Under the pieces are notes generated by a model. It searched no databases. It was not told where the DNA came from and saw only the letters and a program-made list of their open reading frames with translations. The position numbers were made by a program, and so were the translations under genes. 64,000 nucleotides of DNA from Rhodocyclales bacterium. GTDB lineage: Bacteria > Pseudomonadota > Gammaproteobacteria > Burkholderiales > Rhodocyclaceae. The stretch lies in the NCBI GenBank assembly GCA_026399475.1, contig JAPLQY010000086.1:1-64000 (forward strand). Reading direction: 5' to 3'. This document shows positions 54,742 to 63,588 of this stretch, piece after piece (within the stretch, counting starts at the first letter, position 1; every line of letters begins with the position of its first letter).

Positions 54742-54760
54742 TATCATCAGTTGATACAAT
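54742..54760 (+). promoter_or_regulatory. Operator-like palindrome and -10 box before tumE
   Basis: TATCA (54742) and TGATA (54752) flank a 5-base centre, overlapping a TACAAT -10 at 54755-54760. Good candidate for autorepression by the antitoxin. Confidence 0.5.
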
Positions 54761-54765
54761 TAGTC

Positions 54766-55131
54766 ATGCGTGTAGACCACGGAATAGCCAACCTGCTGGA
54801 CCTGCACGATCAGATCATTGATCAGGACGGTGGCTATTGGGTGAAGATCGAGGCTTGGCGTGTTGAGGTAACAGCAGACGTACCACACGGAATTCGCTAT
54901 TCCCTGACGCTCCACGAGCCTTACGGAAAACGGATTCTGGGATACGACAACGCACATGCGGTAAAGCCGCCAAAGAAGTTCAAATATGCCGGGCAGCGCC
55001 TGACTTACGATCACAAGCACCGGCATGTGAGCGACAAAGGCGTGCCCTACGAGTTTCAGGATGCGCAGCAACTCCTGATCGACTTTTTCGACGAAGTCGA
55101 CCGGGTTCTGAAGGAGGCAAGACAGAAATGA
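54766..55131 (+). CDS. tumE: TumE-type toxin (DUF6516)
   Basis: 121 residues. Fits the DUF6516 family, reported as the toxin of the TumE/TumA pair on plasmids: GGYWVKIEAWRVEVTADVPHGIRYSLTLHEP and a conserved DNAHAVKPPKKFKY. Longer frames upstream lack support. It overlaps the next gene by ATGA. Toxicity and target were not read from sequence. Confidence 0.75.
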   Translation: MRVDHGIANLLDLHDQIIDQDGGYWVKIEAWRVEVTADVPHGIRYSLTLHEPYGKRILGYDNAHAVKPPKKFKYAGQRLTYDHKHRHVSDKGVPYEFQDAQQLLIDFFDEVDRVLKEARQK

Positions 55132-55475
55132 AAGCTATCGTGATCGGCATCATGCCGCAAGACAAAATTCGGGAGCGGGTCTTGTCGATTGCTCGCGGCA
55201 AACTCAAGCCAAAGTCAGGCGAACCGAAAATCTGGTTCACCTCAATGCGCTCTCTCGCCGAGGTGTTGAGCGATGAGAATCGTGCTTTGCTTCAGGTGAT
55301 CAAGGAGACGAATCCGCAGTCCATCACGTCCCTGGCCGAAACGACCGGACGCAAGCCGGGCAACCTCTCGCGGACGCTCAAGACCATGTCGAACTACGGT
55401 ATCGTTGAAATGAAGCGCGAGCGCAACCATGTGCGTCCGGTTGCCAAAGCGACCGAATTCAGGATTGTTGCTTAA
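55128..55475 (+). CDS. tumA: TumA-type antitoxin, winged-helix regulator
   Basis: 115 residues. The winged HTH is ITSLAETTGRKPGNLSRTLKTMSNYGIVEMKRE (about residues 64-96), similar to HVO_A0114-type DNA-binding proteins paired with DUF6516 genes. Expected to neutralise the toxin and bind the upstream palindrome. A strong terminator follows at 55553. Confidence 0.75.
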   Translation: MKAIVIGIMPQDKIRERVLSIARGKLKPKSGEPKIWFTSMRSLAEVLSDENRALLQVIKETNPQSITSLAETTGRKPGNLSRTLKTMSNYGIVEMKRERNHVRPVAKATEFRIVA

Positions 55476-55552
55476 GTGACATCCTCTTTAAATCAATACG
55501 TTGAAGCGCAGACGGTTTGTTGTGGCATATCTTCTGCCCCGCCAGAACGTGG

Positions 55553-55586
55553 AAACCCGCACAGCGCAAGGCTGTGCGGGTTTTTT
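55553..55586 (+). terminator. Rho-independent terminator after tumA
   Basis: AAACCCGCACAGC pairs with GCTGTGCGGGTTT over GCAAG, followed by a T-run. Confidence 0.9.
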
Positions 55587-55697
55587 ACTTTTATGCTAAG
55601 TCAATCCAAGGTAACGTGGAGTTCCTGACTCGCCTTCCTTCGGGGACAATAGTTCTCCCCGTATTGTCCCCGTTGTACCCTGCCAGTTAAATCAAAT

Positions 55698-56888
55698 TCA
55701 AACGACCGTTGCCGCCTCCGGATACAGTTCCGGCAACAGAAATTGCAACGCATCGAGGGGAAATGCCAGTTGCACCGGAGCCGTATGGCTGATGCTGGTG
55801 ACCAACCTTGTCTCAATCAGCCGTGACAGCAGAGAACGCGCCGTCCGCTCCCCCAGTCCGGTCATCTGCTGGAACTCGCCGCGCGGTGTCGGACCGGCAA
55901 GAAACAGGTGGTAGAGAGGGACGATTGCCTCTGCGCGAATTCCCTTGTCGAACTGGGAGCGGAAGGCGATCAATGCCGCGATGCGCGCCTTGATTTCGTC
56001 GAGCTTGAGCATCTTGCCCATGAAACTTACCTGATCCTCGGCAACTGAAATAAACCAGTCGCACCAGTCCCCCAGCAGCTTTTCACTCAAGTTGCCGCGG
56101 CCATCCAGATCGCCCTGGCGGTGGCTGTCGGCGGCATCGAGCAACTGGTAATACTTTTCGCGGTTGCGCGCCAGTCCGCGGTTCATCGACCATAGTCCCG
56201 CGCTGAGATGCCAGAGTGCGCAATGCGTTTGCAGCCGTACGGCGCGGCCGTTGCCATCGAGGAACGGATGCACCCAGGCCGTGCGGTGATGCGCGGCGGC
56301 AATGTGTATCAGTGCGTCGTCCAGCGAGGTATCGGGACCATACACGGCATCCAGCCGGGCGAGAAACGCGGGCAGCGAGGACCACAGCGGCGGCTCGTGG
56401 CGGCCAACCGCCACCTGTTCCTCCCGCCATGCACCCGGCTCTATGATTTGGCCTTCGTCCGTGGTGCGGTCGTCGATGGAAAGGCGATCATAGAGGGCGG
56501 CATGGGCTTGCCGCAGGAAGGCCGTTGTGGAAGCGGATTCGCCGGAGGCCACACCTTGCTCGAGTTCCCGCTCGGCTTCGATATGGGCCAAGGCCAGGCG
56601 CTGCAGTTTGGCCACGTCAGGCTTGTCGGAAAAATCCTGACGCAACGCCCGCTCGATATTGAGCGGATGCGTACTCTGGCCTTCTATCCGGTTCGAGTAG
56701 TAGGAGTTCATCTCTCGCACCAACTCTCGCAGGCTACCGACCGTTGCAGGATGAGCGCTACTGGATAGGCGGAGGGACTGTTCAACGACTGCCCGTGTAC
56801 GTTGGCGAAATTCTTCCAGCCGGTGCTGGGGTAGCAGCGGCTCGAATTGGTGTGGTTGCGTGTAGTGCTCGATTTTGGCTGAAGTCAT
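55698..56888 (-). CDS. Fic-family AMPylase-type protein (class II)
   Basis: 396 residues. The inhibitory helix motif SNRIEG (residues 65-70) precedes the Fic core WVHPFLDGNGRAVRL with catalytic His207. A C-terminal winged-helix follows (TGLGERTARSLLSRLIETRLV). Such proteins attach AMP to target hydroxyls and are self-inhibited. The three CCGGTAGT-type sites upstream suggest its wHTH binds there. Mobile defence or toxin-like roles are known in the superfamily; target unknown. Confidence 0.9.
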   Translation of the reverse strand: MTSAKIEHYTQPHQFEPLLPQHRLEEFRQRTRAVVEQSLRLSSSAHPATVGSLRELVREMNSYYSNRIEGQSTHPLNIERALRQDFSDKPDVAKLQRLALAHIEAERELEQGVASGESASTTAFLRQAHAALYDRLSIDDRTTDEGQIIEPGAWREEQVAVGRHEPPLWSSLPAFLARLDAVYGPDTSLDDALIHIAAAHHRTAWVHPFLDGNGRAVRLQTHCALWHLSAGLWSMNRGLARNREKYYQLLDAADSHRQGDLDGRGNLSEKLLGDWCDWFISVAEDQVSFMGKMLKLDEIKARIAALIAFRSQFDKGIRAEAIVPLYHLFLAGPTPRGEFQQMTGLGERTARSLLSRLIETRLVTSISHTAPVQLAFPLDALQFLLPELYPEAATVV

Positions 56889-56892
56889 ATTG

Positions 56893-57004
56893 CCGGTTAT
56901 ATAGCCGGTAGTTGCTTTCTATTAACAATATGAACTATATAGATAACTATCCACTTTCTCAAGGCGTATAGCAACAAGTGTTGCCGGTAGTATTTCCGGT
57001 AGTT
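56893..57004. promoter_or_regulatory. Repeated CCGGTAGT sites upstream of the Fic gene
   Basis: CCGGTTATA at 56893, CCGGTAGTT at 56905 and 56996, CCGGTAGTA at 56984. The first two stand 4-24 bases before the Fic start codon. Likely operator of the Fic protein's own winged helix. Confidence 0.5.
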
Positions 57005-57011
57005 GTGAAAC

Positions 57012-57962
57012 CTACCCCAGCTTGGTCGCCAGTTTCTCGGCTTGCAAGTGCGTGTAGCGTTTCAGCATCTGCAACGTTTTGTGGCCGGACACGGCCGCCA
57101 TTTCCAGCACTGTGAAATCGCCCCGCTCTGCCAAGCGACTGAGCGCCTCATGTCGTAGATCATGCCCGATGGCAGCTCGATCACAGGCCCGTTCAAAGGC
57201 CTTGTATAAAGTCATCCGGCCCAACGGGATCACCTTACCCTTGATCGCCTTCGGCAAGCCATCCAGCGCCGCCATGGCCTTGCTTGACAGCGGCACCGCT
57301 CGCGGCTCCCCGGTCTTGATCATTTCGGGATTGAGCAGAAAGGCAATCCGGCGTTTTTTGTCGATCATGCGCCACTCCAACTGCAACAGCTCGCCCTGAC
57401 GCATGGCGGTTTCGACGGAGAGTGTTACAGCAGCGAGTAACCAGGGATTCCCCGACGCCGTGCATTGCACCACCAGTGCATCCCATTCATCGCCAGTAAG
57501 CCGGCGGTCTCTCGCTGTCGCGCCCTTCGGTTTGCGAACATTGGCCACAGGATTCCCGGCCGGCAGGGCAATGCCGAATTCCTTGACGGCGACATCGAGC
57601 ATCTTGGACAGCAGATCGATTTCACCCTTGACGGTCGCTGGTGAAACGCACGGTGCCGTGGCCGGATCCTCCTTGTAGCGGGAATCCTTGTCCTTCAGAC
57701 GCTCATCCCTGTATTTCTTGCCTATCACCGTGGGCGTGATTGCCGCAAGGGAATAGCTGCCAAGCCTGGAAACCAGTTGGCTCAACTTTCGCTCCCAAGC
57801 TGCGCCCCTGTAATGCTCCGGCGCGAAATCCTCTTCGAATTGCTTCGCGAGGTCTTTGAGTGTCGTGCGCTCCGCCAGGCTGGACGAAACAAATCGTAGC
57901 CGCACCATTTTTGCGTGGAGAGTACGAATAGGCATGGCCCGCGATCGCGAGCCATGATTCAT
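57012..57962 (-). CDS. Orphan tyrosine recombinase (shufflon/phage type)
   Basis: 316 residues. Catalytic set: Arg in ETAMRQGELLQLEW, IKTGEPRAVPLS with the Lys, HDLRHEALSRLAERG, GHKTLQMLKRYTH with the nucleophile Tyr. The N-terminal arm domain is shorter than usual and the first 20 residues are poorly conserved, so the true start or a 5' loss is unclear. It has no att sites that I can identify. Likely remnant of an element that brought the Fic genes. Confidence 0.88.
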   Translation of the reverse strand: MNHGSRSRAMPIRTLHAKMVRLRFVSSSLAERTTLKDLAKQFEEDFAPEHYRGAAWERKLSQLVSRLGSYSLAAITPTVIGKKYRDERLKDKDSRYKEDPATAPCVSPATVKGEIDLLSKMLDVAVKEFGIALPAGNPVANVRKPKGATARDRRLTGDEWDALVVQCTASGNPWLLAAVTLSVETAMRQGELLQLEWRMIDKKRRIAFLLNPEMIKTGEPRAVPLSSKAMAALDGLPKAIKGKVIPLGRMTLYKAFERACDRAAIGHDLRHEALSRLAERGDFTVLEMAAVSGHKTLQMLKRYTHLQAEKLATKLG

Positions 57963-58048
57963 CTGCCGAGGGAAACCTCAGTCGGTCACATACCGAGCAC
58001 CTGCCGCTGGTCCTCCCATTGTGTCAGTGCTTGAGTTGTTGAAATGCG

Positions 58049-58133
58049 GATATTGCGCCACAAAATCAATCTTTATGGCGTCAAATTTTGATATCGCGCC
58101 AAATAATGTGGCATCATACACGATATCGCGCCA
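58049..58133 (+). promoter_or_regulatory. Three direct repeats upstream of Fic-like gene
   Basis: GATATTGCGCCA at 58049, GATATCGCGCCA at 58090 and 58122 (starts 41 and 32 apart), the last ending 19 bases before the start codon. Probable operators of the protein's N-terminal winged helix. Confidence 0.6.
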
Positions 58134-58151
58134 TATAGATGACCGGATGCC

Positions 58152-59561
58152 ATGCCCAAAGTCGTTCCCCCTGAAGAGCTCAACTACATCGCCGAACTGA
58201 TCGGTCGCCACTCGGACGGGATCGGTTTGGCGAAGTTGTCGCAGACTGTCGGCCCTAATATTTCCCGTCGCACCCTTCAGCGACGACTCGCCGAACTGGG
58301 GAAGCAAGGGCGTATTGTCACGACTGGCGAAGCGCGAGCAGTGAAATACCGGCTGGCGCCGATTACCGGCAACTTGAATGTCGCAGAGAACTCGGACACC
58401 GTCCGAGCCACTGGCGAAATCTATGTCCCGGTTTCATCGGAGGGCGCGGCCATCAAGACTTACGTGCGCCAAGCGCTGCAACAACGCCGTCCGGTGAGTT
58501 ACGACCTGAAGTTCCTCGAAGGCTACCGCCCCAACGAGACGTTTTACTTGCCAGAAGCGCTGCGCAGCCAACTGCATTCGCTAGGCCGCTCACCTGCCGA
58601 GCAATCGGCCGCCGGCACGTTTGCCCGCGACATCATGAATCGGCTGCTGATCGACCTTTCGTGGGCCTCGTCGCGTCTGGAGGGCAACACCTACACCCGG
58701 CTCGATACCGAGCGCCTGATCGAATTCGGCCAAGCCGCCGCAGGCAAGGATGCGCTCGAAACCCAGATGATCCTCAACCACAAGGCCGCCATCGAGTACC
58801 TGGTGCTCAACGTTGACCAAGTCGACCGCGTCGGTGTCAAAACCGAAACCATTCTCGCCCTGCATGCCTTGCTTTCCGACGGTCTATTGCAGGACCCGCA
58901 GGCCGGTGGCCGCGTGCGCAGCCGGGCCGTGGAAATCGGTGGCAGCGTATATCTACCCATCGCACTACCACAGCGCCTGGAAGAGTTGTTTGGTATCACC
59001 CTCGACATGGCGGCAGAAATCCGCGATCCGTTCGAGCAAGCGTTTTTCCTGATGGTGCATCTGCCGTATCTGCAGCCCTTCGAAGACGTGAATAAGCGTG
59101 TTTCCCGCCTCGCGGCAAACATCCCCCTGATTCGCTTCAATCTCTGCCCGCTGTCGTTCATCGACGTGCCGCAGCAGGCTTACATTGATGCCATGATCGG
59201 CGTCTACGAACTGAACCGGATCGAACTGCTGCGCGATGTCTTCGTGTGGGCCTATGAGCGTTCCTGCCAGCAGTACGTGGCGGTACGACAACAACTGATT
59301 CCGCCGGATACCTTCCGCCTGCGTTATCGCGCAGAACTGACTGAAACTGTACGGGCCATCGTCCGCAGCGGACGGTTGGCAAACGAGACGGCAATTCGTT
59401 CAGCAATACCCCAGTCGGTTGCTGCTGAAGACCAAGCAAGGTTCCTCGCGCTGATCTTGGAAGAGTTCAAGAGCCTGCACAACGGCAATGCCATTCGCTT
59501 TGGCCTCCGGCCACTTGAATTTGATACTTGGAAACGGGGATCGGCATCCGGCAGTAAGTAG
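58152..59561 (+). CDS. Fic-family protein with degenerate catalytic motif
   Basis: 469 residues. An N-terminal winged helix (ISRRTLQRRLAELGKQGRIV, residues 37-56) leads to a Fic domain. The inhibitory motif ASSRLEGN is near residue 173. The core reads YLQPFEDVNKRVSRL (306-320) in place of HPFxxGNGRxxR: the catalytic His is Gln and GNGR is VNKR, while the flanking PF-E/D and R remain. So AMPylation is doubtful; another transfer or a regulatory role is possible. A repeat set precedes it. Confidence 0.85.
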   Translation: MPKVVPPEELNYIAELIGRHSDGIGLAKLSQTVGPNISRRTLQRRLAELGKQGRIVTTGEARAVKYRLAPITGNLNVAENSDTVRATGEIYVPVSSEGAAIKTYVRQALQQRRPVSYDLKFLEGYRPNETFYLPEALRSQLHSLGRSPAEQSAAGTFARDIMNRLLIDLSWASSRLEGNTYTRLDTERLIEFGQAAAGKDALETQMILNHKAAIEYLVLNVDQVDRVGVKTETILALHALLSDGLLQDPQAGGRVRSRAVEIGGSVYLPIALPQRLEELFGITLDMAAEIRDPFEQAFFLMVHLPYLQPFEDVNKRVSRLAANIPLIRFNLCPLSFIDVPQQAYIDAMIGVYELNRIELLRDVFVWAYERSCQQYVAVRQQLIPPDTFRLRYRAELTETVRAIVRSGRLANETAIRSAIPQSVAAEDQARFLALILEEFKSLHNGNAIRFGLRPLEFDTWKRGSASGSK

Positions 59562-59623
59562 TCGAAGCAGTTCCAGCTATCAGCGAGTTTTCAGAACTCG
59601 CGTTGATCCCCATCAGTCCTTCG

Positions 59624-59944
59624 TCACCAACCCTTGCATTTCCGGTACACAACTTGTAGGGAAGGTATCACGTTGATCAGGTAGGCGCGCTTGACCTCGT
59701 CCTGCGTTGCGCTGCCCCGAACCTCAAGAGTCTCGTAGCAGTCCTTGAACTTGATGGGGCTGGGGGTCGCCGCTTTTGGCTGCAGGAATGCGGCCACGAG
59801 TTGCCGAAGCCTGGCCGCAATGTCGATCGCAAATCTGTTCGCTGTCGCACAGAGCAAGGCAGGCACCTGTCGCCATTTGTCATCAGTGCGCTGCCGAACA
59901 GACTGGATAGTGCAATGGCCTGCACACTGCGCGTCGTCGGCCAT
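59624..59944 (-). pseudogene. DnaJ-domain fragment
   Basis: 106 codons. KFKDCYETLEVRGSATQDEVKRAYL matches the start of a J domain, but the HPD loop and the rest are absent and the frame drifts into unrelated sequence. It probably lost its 3' end. Confidence 0.55.
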
Positions 59945-59993
59945 GACAGTGCGGATCTCGCTTCAGCAGGGTCAGAGGCTTGGCCACCACACC

Positions 59994-60422
59994 ATGAGAT
60001 CATCGCGCCACCACATTGAACGTCACCGCACCGACCGCATTGGCTGGCTTCGCGCTGCCGTGCTCGGTGCCAACGACGGCATCGTTTCTACGGCCAGCCT
60101 CGTGCTTGGCGTTGCGGCGGCCAGTTCGACTCAGGGCAACATTCTGCTGACCGGCGTTGCCGGCCTGGTGGCGGGCGCCATGTCGATGGCCGCTGGTGAA
60201 TATGTCTCGGTCCACTCGCAGGCCGACACCGAAAATGCGGACCTGTCACGCGAACGCGCCGAGCTCGAAGCCGACCCTGCAGCGGAGCAACGGGAACTGA
60301 CGGCGATCTACATCGCGCGGGGAATCGAACCCGGCCTGGCCCGGCAGGTAGCCCAACAACTGATGGCGCGCGACGCGCTCGGCGCCCACGCGCGCGACGA
60401 ACTCGGCATCTCCGAAACGCTT
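59994..60422 (+). pseudogene. VIT-family metal transporter, 3' truncated
   Basis: Starts MRSSRHHIERHRTDRIGWLR and runs through VLGANDGIVSTASLVLGVAA and AMSMAAGEYVSVHSQADTE, the iron/manganese VIT1/CCC1 signature. It ends at DELGISETL, before the last membrane helices, where the sequence changes to the reverse strand of a CheB-CheR gene. The open frame continues to 60677 by chance. Not functional as read. Confidence 0.85.
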
Positions 60423-61643
60423 CAAGCGCTCGGCCGATACGTCGGCGACGATGTTGGCCGGATAAACGGCCCGTCGCCCTTTCGCAATCGCATCCAGGTC
60501 GAGGTCGGTGGCGAAAATCTGCAGCGAATGGCGTCCGGCGGGTTTCAGCCGTTGCTGCACTTCGCGAAAAACCATGGCCAGGGTATAGGCCTCTTCGCCG
60601 GTGGAACAGCCCGCCACCCAGGCGCGCAGGCTGGCGCCCTCCGGGCAGGCGGCCAGCAGTGCCGGCAACACCTGTGATTGCAGGACATCCCAGGCCGCCG
60701 GATCGCGGAAAAAACTGGTGACGCCGATCAGCAGTTCCTTGAACAGCAGATCGACTTCCTGCGGGTTCTCGCGCAGGTAATGCACGTAGTGCGCAATGCG
60801 GTCGATCTGATGCAGGCCCATGCGGCGCTCGACGCGGCGATACACGGTGCTTTTCTTGTAGAGCGAAAAATCGTTGCCGGTACGCTCGCGCAGCAGGATG
60901 CAGATCTTGTCGAAGGCGCTTTTCTGCGCCTCCGTCTCCGCTGCGGCCGGGGACGCTCCGGGAACGCCGCGCGGCGAATGGCGCAGATAGTCGTTGATGC
61001 GCAGCGGCAGTTCCGCCGCCGCGGCGATGATGTCGACCTGGCCGGTATCGATGGCGCTTTGCGGCATGCCGTTGAACTTGGCCGAGACCGGGTCCTGCAC
61101 CACCACCAGTCCGCCCTGTTCCTTGACGGCGCGCAGGCCCAGAGCGCCGTCGGAGCCCATGCCGGAGAGAATGACGCAAATGGCATTATCGCGGCGGTCG
61201 GCGGCCAGCGCGCGGAAGAAGGAATCGATCGGCAGGCGCAGGCCGCGCGCCGCCACCGGTTCGAGCAGGTAGAGGGTGTCGTGCAGGATCGACAGATCCC
61301 AGTTGGGCGGAATCACATAGACGCAGCCGGGTTTGACCTTCATCTGGTTTTTGGCCTGCGCCACCGGCATGGCCGTGGCCCGCTGCAGCAACTCGGGCAT
61401 CATGCCCTTGTGGTGGGGATCGAGATGCTGGATCACCACGCAGGCCATGCCGCTATCGACGGGCACATGACCGAGAAACTGCTCAAGGGCTTCGAGGCCG
61501 CCCGCCGAGGCGCCGATGGCAACGATGGGGAAGGGACGCGGCGCGCGTACATCGCCAGACATCACCGGCGTGTCGGCGGCCTTTGCTACGCCGCGCTTGG
61601 CGGTGGATGCTTTGGGTTTGCCTGCTTGCGCTTTTTGGGCCAT
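60246..61643 (-). pseudogene. CheB-CheR hybrid methylesterase/methyltransferase, 3' truncated
   Basis: CheB domain: VAIGASAGGLEALEQF (nucleophile Ser46), VIQHLDPHHKGMMPELL, ILSGMGSDGALGLRAV. CheR part: YRRVERRMGLHQIDRIAHYV, TSFFRDPAAWDVLQ, AGCSTGEEAYTLAMV. It stops making sense at VSAERLKRF, near 60415; the last about 57 codons are antisense of the VIT gene. The intact protein would continue with a longer CheR half and PAS/kinase modules. Native segment about 60413-61643. Confidence 0.88.
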
Positions 61644-61783
61644 GAGTATCCTGGAAGATGAGCAGTGGATTGATCGGGTCTGGTCTGACCTTAGGTCATT
61701 TGGAGCCGGCGTGCAAATGTAAACTTGGACAGAATCTGGTGCTGTGACATGGCAGTGAGGCCGGCCATCGAACTACGCTTGCA

Positions 61784-61804
61784 TATATCTCACAATGAGA
61801 TATA
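61784..61804 (+). promoter_or_regulatory. Operator palindrome upstream of higBA
   Basis: A perfect 9-bp inverted repeat TATATCTCA-CAA-TGAGATATA, 9 bases before the higB ATG. Likely HigA site. Confidence 0.7.
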
Positions 61805-61812
61805 CTTTGCCA

Positions 61813-62100
61813 ATGAAAATCATCAGCAACAGCGCGTTGCGCGCTTTCGCTGCCCTCCACCCTCACGCTGATGAGCCCTTGCAGGGTTGGCGTCGGGTGA
61901 TTGAGAAGAACCGGTTTGATCACTGGGCTGAACTGAAGACGGCTTTCAATGCGGTAGACAAGGTTGGCGAGCTGACGGTGTTCGACATCGGTGGCAACAA
62001 GTACCGGCTGATTGCTTATATCCGCTTCGCGAAGCAGATCGTTTATATCAAGGCGGTGCTGACCCACCGCGACTACGACAAGGGAGCATGGAAATCATGA
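61813..62100 (+). CDS. higB: HigB-type mRNA interferase toxin
   Basis: 95 residues. NRFDHWAELKTAFNAVDKVGELTVFDIGGNKYRLIAYI and the ending HRDYDKGAW are HigB/RelE-like (ribosome-dependent mRNA cleavage). Start ATG 61813; an upstream ATG lies inside the operator. Toxin-first order, as in higBA systems. Confidence 0.9.
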   Translation: MKIISNSALRAFAALHPHADEPLQGWRRVIEKNRFDHWAELKTAFNAVDKVGELTVFDIGGNKYRLIAYIRFAKQIVYIKAVLTHRDYDKGAWKS

Positions 62101-62510
62101 ATGCACGCATCCAGCTGAAGCAACTGCTCCCGGCGTGGGAGACCTTCCGCCGCGCGACCGATATCGCCCCGATCCGGAACGAAACGCACTACCGCCGGAT
62201 GGTGGTGATGCTTGATGCCCTGCTCGATGAGACGATCGGCGACGAAAGCCATCCCGCAATTGGTCTGGTCGATATCGTTGGCGACCTGATCGAGGATTAC
62301 GAAGCCGAGCATCACCCGCTACCGGACGTCAGCGGGGTTCAGGCGCTGAAGTTTCTGATGGAGCAACATGGTCTCAAGCAAGCCGATCTGCGCGAGATTG
62401 GCAGCCAAGGCGTGGTTTCCGAAATCCTTGCGGGCAACAGGGATCTCAACATTCGCCAAATCCGAGCCCTCAGCGATCGTTTTGGGGTCTCTCCCGCGAC
62501 CTTCGTGTGA
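62097..62510 (+). CDS. higA: HigA-type antitoxin
   Basis: 137 residues with an XRE-like HTH at the C-terminus (LKQADLREIGSQGVVSEILAGNRDLNIRQIRALSDRF). Start ATG 62097 overlaps the toxin stop as ATGA; ATG 62088 is an alternative. Binds and represses its operon. Confidence 0.9.
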   Translation: MNARIQLKQLLPAWETFRRATDIAPIRNETHYRRMVVMLDALLDETIGDESHPAIGLVDIVGDLIEDYEAEHHPLPDVSGVQALKFLMEQHGLKQADLREIGSQGVVSEILAGNRDLNIRQIRALSDRFGVSPATFV

Positions 62511-63290
62511 GGTCCCGAGAGTTTGGTCGCCGTGCCACCAGCGCCGACTCTTGAAGCATGGGGCGGACCGCGCCACACCTGCCGCAAAAATACCCATCAG
62601 TGAGCAAGGCGCTGTCCGGCGCCGGTGACGGGCGAACTGTTGGTACGCTATGGCATCCGCTTCCATCCCCTGCACGTCTCGCTTGCTTTGGGCGGCAATC
62701 TCCGATCCACCTGCCGACATCAAGGTCTTCAGCAGGCTGCTGCCGGGGATAAGAATGTTCATGATCACCGAAGTGGCAATCCCGGCAGCCGAATTTTCTT
62801 CGTGGTGCCGCGCGATCACATGGCCCATTTCGCGTGCGATGACAAAAGCCATCCAGTCGTCGTAAGGCAGCCGGACCCCAAACGCCGCGTTGAGCGCGAT
62901 TCTTCCGTTGGCACTGGAAACGCTGCCCAATTCATCGCCGTCGACGACATAGACATCGAATCGGCTATCGACCAATCCCGGGACGCGCTGCGCCAGGTCC
63001 GGATACAGATGCCGGGCCCCCGTTTGCAAAGAACCGGCGACGCGCCGCACCTGAACCGCAAAGCGCGCTGCCGCCTCCGTGTCCGCTGCCGCCGGGCAGT
63101 TCACGCTGCCGTCGCAGCCTGCACTGTGCCGGGAACCCGTAGTCATGGTGAATGCGATGTCCGCATGGGTGGAGGCCAGCGGCATATCAATCATTCGCGC
63201 ACGACCCTCGGTCTGAACCGTCGCACAGCCGGCAATGCCGAGGCAGGCGACGGCAGCAACCAACAATCGTGGGAGTCTTGCACGCGACAT
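62319..63290 (-). pseudogene. M48 metallopeptidase lipoprotein, decayed
   Basis: Signal peptide with lipobox GIAGC (Cys22), then an M48 fold. The zinc motif HEMGH is REMGH at residues 153-157: the first ligand is Arg, one A-to-G change from CAC to CGC. The text is family-like to about residue 218 (EADAIAYQQ) and then breaks into unrelated antisense of higA, so the C-terminal half is lost. Two defects argue for a pseudogene. Confidence 0.75.
62530..62553 (+). repeat. Dispersed intergenic motif, copy 6
   Basis: CCGTGCCACCAGCGCCGACT followed by CTTG, about 20 bases past the higA stop. Confidence 0.5.
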
Positions 63291-63588
63291 GATCCGCTGC
63301 CTCATCCCTGCTTCAAGCCGCCGAAAAGTGCACAAACATGATGGAATTTTCCGAAGAGCGTTCGCAATGCCGAACATGGTCACAATGCAGCAAAGCGCGC
63401 CGGCACACCGTTCGCTACCGCACGCAGATGAGATGACAGGTTTGCGGGTTTCCGTCGCTACAGGCCTTGCCGCCGGTGTTACCCTGTGCACTTCAATACA
63501 TTGCCTGGCTTGTCCATGAAACTGCCGGTGATCCAGACAAGTCGCGCCTGGACACGAATATCTTCCAACGCATAAACTCATTTCGGAC
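63291..63588. other. Intergenic, nothing recognised
   Basis: Divergent gap between the decayed peptidase and the MoxR gene; no hairpin, repeat or good frame seen. Confidence 0.4.

Noticed and set aside
60423-60677. Continuation of the VIT frame to 60677 as a novel fused protein
   Set aside because: It is the antisense of CheR sequence; the open frame arises from GC-rich codon structure.
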